DNA of 64,000 bases from NCBI GenBank assembly GCA_022818135.1, contig JAFMSR010000002.1, forward strand, positions 20,785,085-20,849,084. Reading direction: 5' to 3'. The translations under genes and the position numbers were made by a program. The stretch comes from Saxidomus purpurata (Eukaryota > Mollusca > Bivalvia > Venerida > Veneridae). Position 1 is the first letter of the stretch, and each line of letters opens with the position of its first letter. Of the stretch, positions 46,164-54,787 are shown piece by piece. The notes under the pieces are model-generated. The model worked only from the letters and a program-made list of their open reading frames with translations, made no database searches and had not been told where the DNA came from.

Positions 46164-47049
46164 AAGGGAGATACAATGTTCTGATTTACAGTAGTTGTTT
46201 TGTATTAATAAAAAAAAGTTTTGTTCAGCAATTCATACCCTTTTTACCAATTTCATGGTAGTAGATCTAGATAGTAAAAGTTATGATTCATTTGTGCTGA
46301 AATGTATATAAACTAAAAGGTGGATAAAGTTAAAAGTGATGAAGAAATATATCTTTGTTTTTTTCACCTTTATTTTGGCAGGACGTATGTAACTCATTAG
46401 TTTAGTAAAAATATGTCCAAAAAATTCTCATGTTTATTCCCAATTATTAAATAGCTTATTTTCGTAAAATTATATTTCTGCCGAAAACTATCAAGAGCTG
46501 CAGTACATGACTTTTACAACCTACATCTAACACACTTACCAGCACAAATAACTCCTATATTCCCTTATGTTATATTTTAACAAATTATTTAGCCACAAGT
46601 ATCTGATGACTTAAATATAATACACGCACATCTTGATAGCTTAAAGAAAATGTAAAACATATATAAAGCGGGACAATATACGTTTCCGTAAAATACATTC
46701 AAGCGTTTCAAATAACAATAATAATGTAATGAATATTACAACTAAAATATATGTATAAATGTATAACCATCATACTTTATGAGTGTTAAAAATAAAGATA
46801 TCAATATAAATGAAACAGTGTAGCCGTCATAATTTTGAAAGTTTACTCATCAGTATAGAATACATGTAAACAAACTTTAACGAGTGTTAGGGTTAAATAT
46901 GTGAATTAATGTAACGCTGGTCATATTTCTAAAGTTTAAGTAAAAAATCAATGAAAACATCATACCGGTATTTACTGAAAGTAATTTTTACAATTTTACT
47001 TTTATTGTAAAATAACAAGTTATTTTTATTATCATTGAAACTATTTTCA
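46164..47049. other. Spacer between the two long inverted elements
   Basis: About 890 bp of AT-rich DNA in which I see no gene or repeat. Confidence 0.6.
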
Positions 47050-47528
47050 ACCCTAAGTAGTATAAAAAGGAGTGTGCCACCCCCCCCCCCCCACCGAAAT
47101 TTTGCACACCCGAAATTTTGCACATTTACGATGTGTAGGGGAAGTAACTGCTACAGAAACTGGTTTCTATTACCGCAAGAGTGATGCCCCTGAATGGAGA
47201 CACGCATATTTTTTTTAAAAAGTGTTTCCACCAATCGCGATAGAAGAAGAAACATGAATGTCAATAACCTCTGAAAAACTAATTTTTTAATATATATTTA
47301 AAACGATACATTTGAAGAGAGTATAGTTTATTCACGCTGAGAGACAGCAGCAGACTTTTCAGGTTATAACGACCGGTTCGGAGACCATATCATCGCTTTT
47401 GCGTCCGCAATTCAATTCGCACTTAATGTCCGGTGTGTAAATCTTACATGCATGAGTCGGTTTTCTATAGGATGTGTAGCAGAGCAAAGGTCACATAATA
47501 TATCTCTACAGGGGTATAGTAGGAATTC

Positions 47529-47713
47529 ACTATTATATATATCAACACTATAAGCCACACGAAGTGACAAGATGAGTCATTCAGGAGGTATGATGAGGTA
47601 TTGAGGAGGTAATGAAGAGGCATGAGGAGGTAATGAGGAGGCATGAGGAGGTACGAGGAGGTTATGAGGAGGATCACTTCTTGTGGCTTATAGTGTTGAT
47701 ATATATGATAGTG
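47529..47713. repeat. Hairpin with (gaggaggtaatgaggaggca)n minisatellite loop
   Basis: 'atatatcaacactataagcc' near 47537 is mirrored by 'ggcttatagtgttgatatat' near 47685. The loop between them is a run of 'atgaggaggta/catgaggagg' units. A matching structure sits in the right terminal repeat (about 54843-55030). It contains the apparent upstream start codons of the finger gene that follows. Confidence 0.85.
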
Positions 47714-47767
47714 ATTTGGTACAGACGGCGAGGTCAGTTGCTAATAAAGCGAGACCGTTATCTCACT

Positions 47768-48109
47768 ATGGAGAGTAACGACAAGAACATCATATTTCAT
47801 TGTAGGAAATGTGGTTACGTTTTTTTGCTTTGGAGAAACCTATTACACCACTTCAGAGTATGGCATACATGCGAGTATTATTCAAATATCTGTGTATGCT
47901 GCGACTGCGTGTTTGAAAACCGTAAGGCATTTCTCAAGCATGTGAAAATGAAAGCCTCGGAGGTAGTGAGGAGAAACAGACCAATGGAAACGGATTATAA
48001 CCTTTTAGGGATATCTAAGGGAGGTAAAAGTCGTTTGGTTCGGTCTCCTGAATGTTTGCGGCTATATGTGTCAAAATGTTTTATTCGATTTCTATATATA
48101 TGGCACTAG
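47768..48109 (+). CDS. C2H2 zinc-finger protein, 113 aa, in the left terminal repeat
   Basis: The frame is open from 47612, but the stretch before 47768 is minisatellite and hairpin, so ATG at 47768 (MESNDKN) is the likelier start. Finger 1 is complete: C12-x2-C15-x12-H28-x4-H33. A second, incomplete finger follows (C44-x2-C47-x10-H58) with extra cysteines at 35, 42 and 45. The C-terminus is basic, then hydrophobic. C2H2 fingers usually bind DNA, so a regulator of the element is a reasonable guess. Lying in the terminal repeat, it exists twice; this copy is intact and the right one is frameshifted. The family is not recognised. Confidence 0.55.
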   Translation: MESNDKNIIFHCRKCGYVFLLWRNLLHHFRVWHTCEYYSNICVCCDCVFENRKAFLKHVKMKASEVVRRNRPMETDYNLLGISKGGKSRLVRSPECLRLYVSKCFIRFLYIWH

Positions 48110-48799
48110 TTTCTGCAAATGAGACATGTATGTTGATATTTTGGATTATTTCATTTCAAATTTGGGGTATGTCGTCGAAATCATACAAGTAATACTGGAC
48201 TTTAATGAGTACCCCAATGACCAATAAATGGAATCTACCCATTGTAAAATTCCAAATGAAACACTTATAAAAAGATAGGACGGTTTATTCAAGCGTATAA
48301 TGCAATGAAAATAAAACAAACTTTTGCGTATATTTCTCAACATACATGTAGATTAATCAAATATTTAAAAAAAAAGTTGATAACTAATATATTTCGAAAG
48401 GACATCAACTGCATACTTATAAAAACCACAAACAGGTATTAAATAACAAGCGAGATTGTCATGGTAACACGATTAAATTACATTTTTTTGAAAGAATACC
48501 AAGCACACACTGCATCCCGTAAACCGCAAGCCTTTTCTTTGAATAGCGTTAATTTTAGTGGAGTGAGCGCTGTATGAAAACATTATTTTAATCTTGAGTA
48601 TATTTTAAATGAATAGTTTTAGATAAAAGCATATTACTTGATTTAAACTCTTGCTTGTTGCTAGACGTTTTTATATACCCTTAGTTAAATGGTAAACACC
48701 ACCTATTGGAAAAATGACCGAGAAAGAGAAGTCACAAAGCAACATCTGTGTTTATTAGCTACTTTTTATTTTTTTCTTCTAAATTATCTACATCTTTAA

Positions 48800-49463
48800 A
48801 GGTTTATAATTGGAATTTGACCATGTAACAGATTTGTTTGAAACTTTAACATCTGATCATTTACACTCATTTATGTTCACTTAGCACTTAATTCAAGTAG
48901 ATTTTCACTGGAGGTATTTTTAATTTGATTTCCCTATCCTGGTTGCCCAACCAAGATAGAGTTATTTTATCATAGTAAAAATTGATACACTACTTTGCCT
49001 ACAGAAAGATATAAATATAAGACCTATTATATTTATTTGTGAAATATTTGCATTAAATATTATATATTTAGATGTTATTCTTTGAAATTCAGTTTGAAAA
49101 GATATTTTACCTCCCTTTATCTATCTTGGGTGCGCACCCAAGATAGTTGGAAATAAATCAATTCAGAAGCTACACATAAGTTTAAAACTTGCTTTTCGTT
49201 CAGAATGTTAAGTTTTGTATATCTATCCAATATAAATGTAAAAGTAGAAATTATATTGAAATAAAAAAGAAATACTCAACGTTTTAAATACTTTCAGATT
49301 AAAGGGAGTATAACAAAATTTTATAAAAGTTAATAAAATGTAAATTTCTGATAGGGATCTAACTCTATCTAATGGGTCTTTTTGTTCATTTAATCAATCT
49401 CTAACAGAATATACAAAAAGTAAAAATTGTCATAAAATGTTGCTTAAAAGTAATTGACCACCT
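48800..49463 (+). mobile_element. TTAA-flanked MITE, 664-bp copy inserted in the left terminal repeat
   Basis: TTAA at 48796-48799 and at 49464-49467. The element begins AGGT and ends 'gattgaccacct'-like (tgaccacct). The right terminal repeat has the uninterrupted site with one TTAA (rc of 'gatgttaaagatg' near 53758). A shorter copy lies at 60960-61348 in reverse. TTAA duplication is used by piggyBac and Kolobok elements. It contains a perfect 26-bp palindrome at 49121-49146. No coding capacity. Confidence 0.9.
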
Positions 49464-49676
49464 TTAATATAAAAGCGTGAGTTTTAATAAAACAGACACA
49501 AGTTTTGCTCTTTCCAGATGGAACAAATGAATGAAGTCAGTCAATTCGTTGATAGAAATGTCACAGATCATAAAGGTTTTTTTTATACAAAAGACACGCA
49601 GCTCACTTTAGCTTCGACAATATCGTTTTACTATTAGCCGAACAAGTTTGACAGTCCTGTTATACATGTATCACTC

Positions 49677-50282
49677 TCACTCAGTATCTTCCATTTGTTC
49701 CGTATCTTCTTCCTCTTCCAACTGTGGAGTGACGTAATTGTCCAGCACTTTATCAAACAGAAATCTCCGTTTAAGAATGGCGTACTTTAAGGCTTCCTCC
49801 CCTTCGTAGTGTTCTGTTGCAATTAGTTGATTGACTGTCTTCTTTATCGCTTTATAGATGGGATCCTTCTTCATAGCATTGAACCACACCAGTTTTCTAC
49901 CAAAAATGTTCATCATGGCTTTCCTGTAAGTGCTTTTCATGTCCTCAAAGACATTTTCTCTGGCTTCACTTTCACTGATCTCGGTATCTTCTTCCATAAG
50001 CTCCTTCACTTCGGTTTCATACTGCGACTGGCACTTATCAAACGCTTCCTCTACAATGTATTCCCAAGGGTCAATATCCAAACTCTTCTCAGATGTTACA
50101 GACATATCGTCGTCGCTGTTATCAGAATTGTTTTCATTAACAGGTCCAAAAATGTCCTCTTGTACAGAAATGTCTGACATCACGTCTTCCTCTGAATCTT
50201 CGTCCGGATGTGCAGACCTTTTATGCCGCAACATATTATCCCGTCTTCTAAAGACTTTGAAACATATATCACATTCAAACAT
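49677..50282 (-). CDS. Acidic C2H2 zinc-finger protein, 201 aa
   Basis: ATG at 50282, stop at 49677. One complete C2H2 finger stands at the very N-terminus: C4-x2-C7-x12-H20-x4-H25. Then an acidic, serine-rich linker (about 26-70, PDEDSEEDVMSDIS), then a mostly helical region with DPWEYIVEEAFDKC, KLVWFNAMKKDPIYKAI and ALKYAILKRRFLFDKVL, and a very acidic tail. Proteins with one N-terminal finger and a 'WxxxxxxDPxxxKI...KRxFL' helical part are, as I recall, common as unplaced predictions in cnidarian and mollusc genomes; I cannot give a function. A 144-codon basic frame ends 46 bp upstream. Its last 37 codons or so lie in the terminal repeat and are repeated at 53436-53546. Confidence 0.65.
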   Translation of the reverse strand: MFECDICFKVFRRRDNMLRHKRSAHPDEDSEEDVMSDISVQEDIFGPVNENNSDNSDDDMSVTSEKSLDIDPWEYIVEEAFDKCQSQYETEVKELMEEDTEISESEARENVFEDMKSTYRKAMMNIFGRKLVWFNAMKKDPIYKAIKKTVNQLIATEHYEGEEALKYAILKRRFLFDKVLDNYVTPQLEEEEDTEQMEDTE

Positions 50283-50328
50283 CGCGCTTGAAGGCTAAAC
50301 TGCAAATGAGGAGGAGTCATGTAAGTGT

Positions 50329-50763
50329 TCAGTTTAATACCTGTCCAATAGTAGTGATGTTTTCATCTTCTTTTGAGGTCTGCTTCGGCTTTCTGCTCGC
50401 AGATGGTGCCCTCTGCCTAAGTTTCTTGGTACTCTTGTTACTAATACCATCTAACTTCCCTATGGAACCTTTACGCTTCCGTATTTTACTGACTTCTTTC
50501 ATTCGTTGCAATTCCAGATCGATTAATGTCACTTTAGGTTTGGACTGACGATCAAGCATACTCTCAGCTATAGCTGTCGTCTGCTCCGCTGGGAGGACCA
50601 TCCGTATATACATTTCAGAATGAGGCACATGCCTTTTACGAGATGCGCTCCTATTAAACTTCCTCTTTACTCTCTTTTCTTTTATATCGAATATATCCAT
50701 TTTTCTCAAGTGTGCGTCTTCACTTCTTGACATCCAAGCAATCACTGAAGTAAAAAATGTCAT
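50329..50763 (-). CDS. Basic protein of up to 144 aa, directly upstream of the acidic C2H2 gene
   Basis: The frame is open from 50763 to the stop at 50329. Starts at residues 1, 11 and 22 are all possible; the last (MDIFDIKEKRV) begins the well-behaved part. Strongly basic, with KRVKRKFN, RSASRKRHV, IRKRKGS and KKLRQRAPSASRKPKQTSK; no recognised domain. The tight 46-bp gap to the next same-strand gene is unlike host genes here and more like a compact mobile or virus-like layout. A short intron (gtattaaac...tttgcag) across the gap is possible by its signals but would join out of frame with the finger. Confidence 0.45.
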   Translation of the reverse strand: MTFFTSVIAWMSRSEDAHLRKMDIFDIKEKRVKRKFNRSASRKRHVPHSEMYIRMVLPAEQTTAIAESMLDRQSKPKVTLIDLELQRMKEVSKIRKRKGSIGKLDGISNKSTKKLRQRAPSASRKPKQTSKEDENITTIGQVLN

Positions 50764-50904
50764 TCTGTTTATTTATCGTTTAAGACTCAAGCTTTAAGAC
50801 GTTTAAAACCACCGTTGCAGTAATATCGATATTCACACGTAAATAGGTATATATCCTACTTACTACCAGCTTATCTATCAGTTCGACCTTATTGTTCACT
50901 TATC

Positions 50905-50992
50905 TTACCCTCCCCTCCCCTCTCCTCCTCCTTCCTCCCTTTTCCCTCCTCCCTCCTCCTCTCCCCCTCACCTTTCCTCCTCTTACCTCATT
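50905..50992 (+). repeat. Polypyrimidine tract
   Basis: About 85 bp of almost pure C/T (ctcccctcccctctcctcct...), purine-only on the minus strand. It lies between the MYND frame and the basic gene. Confidence 0.9.
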
Positions 50993-51038
50993 TTCTATCT
51001 TTTGTCTTATTTTTCCCTTCTTTCCATCGCCACTATTT

Positions 51039-51254
51039 TCACTTTGAGAGAGGTGATATACATATCGACTGATGAAAACGGGACCAGTCCTAAAGTTGAC
51101 AATGTTTGCTACAGTATCTCGCGACTTTGCACTTCCCGCAGTATTCGAGTGGTACACGTACTTCAATCTTGTCACACGCCCAGCATGCTGTGTTGGATGG
51201 TAACTGAAGTGGCGCCAAATCCATGCTATAGTTTGAGTTTGAGAAATTCGACAT
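51039..51254 (-). pseudogene. MYND-type zinc-finger frame with one in-frame TAG
   Basis: Starting at ATG 51254 (MSNFSNSNYSM), the minus strand reads all seven MYND cysteines and the histidine at family spacing: C24-x2-C27, C39-x2-C42, Y47-C48-x3-C52, then Q53, L54, a TAG codon at 51092-51090, D56-W57, H61 and C65, ending at TGA 51041-51039. The stop falls inside the finger, between the conserved CQ and DW, so a product ending there would lack the last zinc ligands. MYND fingers bind zinc and mediate protein contacts in transcription regulators. It lies on the same strand as, and upstream of, the basic and C2H2 genes of the element, next to a large hairpin. Either a recent nonsense mutation or stop read-through would explain it. 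I describe the break and do not restore it. Confidence 0.7.
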
Positions 51255-51317
51255 GTCTCGATTATAACGTTACATCTTGAACTTATTTTGAGATAACACT
51301 ATGGTCTTATCCGTATT

Positions 51318-51634
51318 ACGTAGCATCCAACGAAAAGCTGAAACGTCTAGTGAGCTCGACAAAATATCGGTCAGTGTATTTATCGTTTAAGACTTTACCT
51401 TCAAAAAGCAATTTCCGTTAATCTTATATGGTTAACTCCTCGGAGGTAAGGGAGTGCCCCCAAACGTGTCTGACACCACCCCCTACCGCAGGGGGCACTC
51501 CCTTACCTCCGAGGAGTTAACCATATAAGATTAACGGAAATTGCTTTTTGAAGGTAAAGTCTTAAACGATAAATACACTGACCGATATTTTGTCGAGCTC
51601 ACTAGACGTTTCAGCTTTTCGTTGGATGCTACGT
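51318..51634. repeat. Perfect hairpin: 144-bp arms, 29-bp loop
   Basis: Arms 51318-51461 and 51491-51634 are exact inverse complements by my reading (acgtagcatccaacgaaaag ... ggaggtaagggagtgccccc). The loop is 51462-51490. The centre is at about 51476. It lies immediately upstream of the MYND start codon, so one arm would be that gene's promoter region. Confidence 0.95.
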
Positions 51635-53435
51635 TCCTCGACTCAAACTCGAACAGATAATTAGCTTTAATCGGCTAACGGTCGATGCATTTCCTCCATT
51701 GAGGAGCGATTGGTATTCATAAACGTAAGGAAGGGTCGAGTAACCTCGAGTAAGGACAGATTTTTCGAGGAGCGAAAGCGGTTCCTCGAGCTGCACTCAA
51801 GGTGTCATTTTGAATACAACTCCAGTGAGAAATGAACGAATTGCAGGAACTAGTTAAAGTTGAATAGGTTCGTGTGCCATGGATAGTTTTAAGGGACAGA
51901 GGCACCCCCTAGATGATTTTAATTATGTGGAATTCTTCTTAAAATTATATAATAGTACTTAAAAAAAACGAAATAAAACTTTGGCAATAAAACATGAGCA
52001 AAAACTCCCCCTAAAAAAATTGCGCAGACTATATCGCTCTAGAAAGTGGGACAGTTGTGGTGCCAGGAGACGCAATCATCTGTTTACGCTTCAAATGGAA
52101 AAGAGAAAAATAATAGGCGTAGGAATGGGGGTCAGGTTGGGTCTCCCCCTCCCCGCGGAGTCAGACCAGGATACTGCATTTTAACATGAAATAGAACTTG
52201 TACGATCAGGATACAACATTATAATTATATCCCTCTGTTTTATTTCTCTGATATCAAAAATTGTATATATTAGCAAAGCTTTTCACTGTACGGTATTAAA
52301 TGTTTTTGCCGCCTCGCCCCAAACTCACCCCGCCCCCAAAGACACACATCTTTGCTCTTTACTCTCTCTCTAAGTGTGTGGGCCTCATAGGTGCAGTGAT
52401 TGCGACATTCGATTTGCAACTTAAAGGTTCCAGGTTCAATTCCCAGTTAGGCCACTTGACAAATGTCCTAGACCAAAACATTTTATGCCACAGGTGTCTC
52501 AGTTTATCCAGCTGCAACTGTGTACCAGACATGAAAATCTCTATCTCTCTCTGACAATTAATGGTTCGACCAAGTATGGTGTCTCGAGAGCGATTACTAT
52601 AATTTAAGAGAACTTGTTCCCCAATCGAGCTAAAATATACTCAACAAAAAATCAAAGGGTAAATTACATATAACATGAATGTCTTGACGGACAAAACCTT
52701 GAATAAGTAAACAATATACAGTGAGACAGTTGCAATGAAACAAATGCTTTTCTAGTAGGGCCAGGTACTGATCTTATAAGACAAGCCTTAATTATATAAG
52801 TATTTGTTTTAAAACAATCAATGTGCATTGGTATTTTTATAAAGCACCAATGCCTAGCCTTAGCCAGAGTACACACGTGAAATAGTGATCCTGAAAATGG
52901 GCTCAGTAGAGCGACACATTCAATTTATGCTTTCTCATACTGTTATAAATGTATAATGTGGTGATTAATGAAGTAACAACCAAGAACATTGTTATTTTTT
53001 TAATCAGATCATATTATTACGTAAACGAAAATTAACTTTAAAAAAAACGATTCTTTATAAGTATAAATTAGTATATATTTAAGTAGCCTCCCCATCCTTT
53101 CTGTTAAAATCCCTCCACCATCGCTGATCAAAATCTTACTTCTTGAAGATGTGGAAAACCGACTAGTATCTGATTGCACAATTCTTTAAACTGCAATGTT
53201 TTCTTTTGCAATGTGTATTCCATATTTATATATGAATCAATTGTTAAAAGATTTCTTACGGGTGAGTAACGCCTCAAACGTTCCTTGAGAAAGTCGAGGA
53301 TGACTTTTGACTATGAATACCAATTAGTCACTCGAGTGTACCTTACTTGAGGCGTCCTTGAGCCTCCCTTAAGGAAGCCTTTCCCGAGTATGAGTCGAGG
53401 TGGAGTTCGAGTGACGACTCTGAATATAGCCATTA
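51635..53435. other. Right interior of the element: CTCGAG-rich ends, SINE, no gene
   Basis: Begins 'tcctcgactcaaactcgaac' and ends 'gagtcgaggtggagttcgag' + 'tgacgactctgaatatagcc'. Both ends are rich in CTCGA motifs, and 'attggtattcata' (51710) is mirrored by 'tatgaataccaat' (53314). This suggests a separate inserted element with decayed inverted ends. Apart from a tRNA-derived SINE I see no gene; the short open frames are not convincing. Confidence 0.5.
52381..52556 (+). repeat. tRNA-derived SINE (tRNA-Ala-like head)
   Basis: The head 52381-52453 is 73 nt, tRNA length. Acceptor halves GGCCTCA / TTAGGCC pair 6 of 7, with an A-box-like tagg.gcagtgattg and a B-box GGTTCAATTCC. The anticodon position reads TGC (Ala). 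The anticodon and T stems are degenerate, so it is not a working tRNA gene. The body continues with 'ccagctgcaactgtgtacca' and a short (tctc)n tail, a SINE layout. Confidence 0.75.
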
Positions 53436-53546
53436 AAGTACGCCATTCTTAAACGGAGATTTCTGTTTGATAAAGTGCTGGACAATTACGTCACTCCACA
53501 GTTGGAAGAGGAAGAAGATACGGAACAAATGGAAGATACTGAGTGA
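53436..53546 (+). pseudogene. C-terminal remnant of the acidic C2H2 gene
   Basis: Encodes the same last 37 or so residues as 49677-49790 (KYAILKRRFLFDKV ... acidic tail, TGA at 53544-53546). Nothing of the finger is upstream. It exists because the terminal repeat reaches into the gene's 3' end, or because the rest was lost here. Confidence 0.85.
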
Positions 53547-54417
53547 GAGTGATACATGTATAACAGGACTGTCAAACTTGTTCGGCTAATAGTAAAACGA
53601 TATTGTCGAAGCTAAAGTGAGCTGCGTGTCTTTTGTATAAAAAAAACCTTTATGATCTGTGACATTTCTATCAACGAATTGACTGACTTCATTCATTTGT
53701 TCCATCTGGAAAGAGCAAAACTTGTGTCTGTTTTATTAAAACTCACGCTTTTATGTTAAAGATGTAGATAATTTAGAAGAAAAAAATAAAAAGTAGCTAA
53801 TAAACACAGATGTTGCTTTGTGACTTCTCTTTCTCGGTCATTTTTCCAATAGGTGGTGTTTACCATTTAACTAAGGGTATATAAAAACGTCTAGCAACAA
53901 GCAAGAGTTTAAATCAAGTAATAAGCTTTTATCTAAAACTATTCATTTAAAATATACGCAAGATTAAAATAATGTTTTCCTACAGCGCTCACTCCACTAA
54001 AATTAACGCTATTCAAAGAAAAGGCTTGCGGTTTACGGGTCGCAGTGTGTGCTTGGTATTCTTTCAAAAAAATGTAATTTAATCGTGTTACCATGACAAT
54101 CTCGCTTGTTATTTAATACCTGTTTGTGGTTTTTATAAGTATGCAGTTGATGTCCTTTCGAAATATATTAGTTATCAACTTTTTTTTAAATATTTGATTA
54201 ATCTACATGTATGTTGAGAAATATACGCAAAAGTTTGTTTTATTTTCATTGCATTATACGCTTGAATAAACCGTCTTATCTTTTTATAAGTGTTTCATTT
54301 GGAATTTTACAATGGGTAGATTCCATTTATTGGTCATTGGGGTACTCATTAAAGTCCAGTATTACTTGTATGATTTCGACGGCATACCCCAAATTTGAAA
54401 TGAAATAATCCAAAATA

Positions 54418-54787
54418 TCAACATACATGTCTCATTTGCAGAAACCAGTGCCATATATATAGAAATCGAATAAAACATTTTGACACATATAGCTGCAAAC
54501 ATTCAGGAGACCGAACCAAACGACTTTTACCTCCCTTAGATATCCCTAAAAGGTTAGAATCCGTTTGCATTGGTCTGTTTCTCCTCACTACCTCCGAGGC
54601 TTTCATTTTCACATGCTTGAGAAATGCCTTACGGTTTTCAAACACGCAGTCGCAGCATACACAGATATTTGAATAATACTCGCATATATGCCATACTCTG
54701 AAGTGGTGTAATAGGTTTCTCTAAAGCATAAAAAACGTAACCACATTTCCTACAATGAAATATGATGTTCTTGTCGTTACTCTCCAT
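54418..54787 (-). pseudogene. Frameshifted copy of the 113-aa C2H2 gene in the right terminal repeat
   Basis: ATG at 54787. One extra base within the T run (54726-54735 region: 'tttttatgctttag' against 'tttttttgctttgg' in the left copy) shifts the frame after CRKCGYVF, so the histidines of finger 1 are lost. The second half stays open in the other frame (54645-54418). The final stop is also altered. Confidence 0.85.

Larger units (their letters stand above)
47056..49790 (+). repeat. Left terminal inverted repeat
   Basis: Matches the inverse of 53436-55488 except for the TTAA-flanked insertion 48800-49463, a longer C run near 47083 (about 14 C against 6 in the other arm), and scattered single-base changes. 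The inner edge falls inside the coding region of the acidic C2H2 gene. Confidence 0.93.

Noticed and set aside
47612..47767. Upstream extension of the 113-aa finger protein
   Set aside because: The open stretch is minisatellite and hairpin sequence; ATG at 47768 is preferred.
49827..50548. Plus-strand open frames opposite the C2H2 and basic genes
   Set aside because: Shadow frames of the minus-strand coding sequence; no domain.
51002..51280. 92-codon plus-strand frame over the MYND region
   Set aside because: Shadow of the MYND frame, which has complete zinc-ligand spacing on the other strand.
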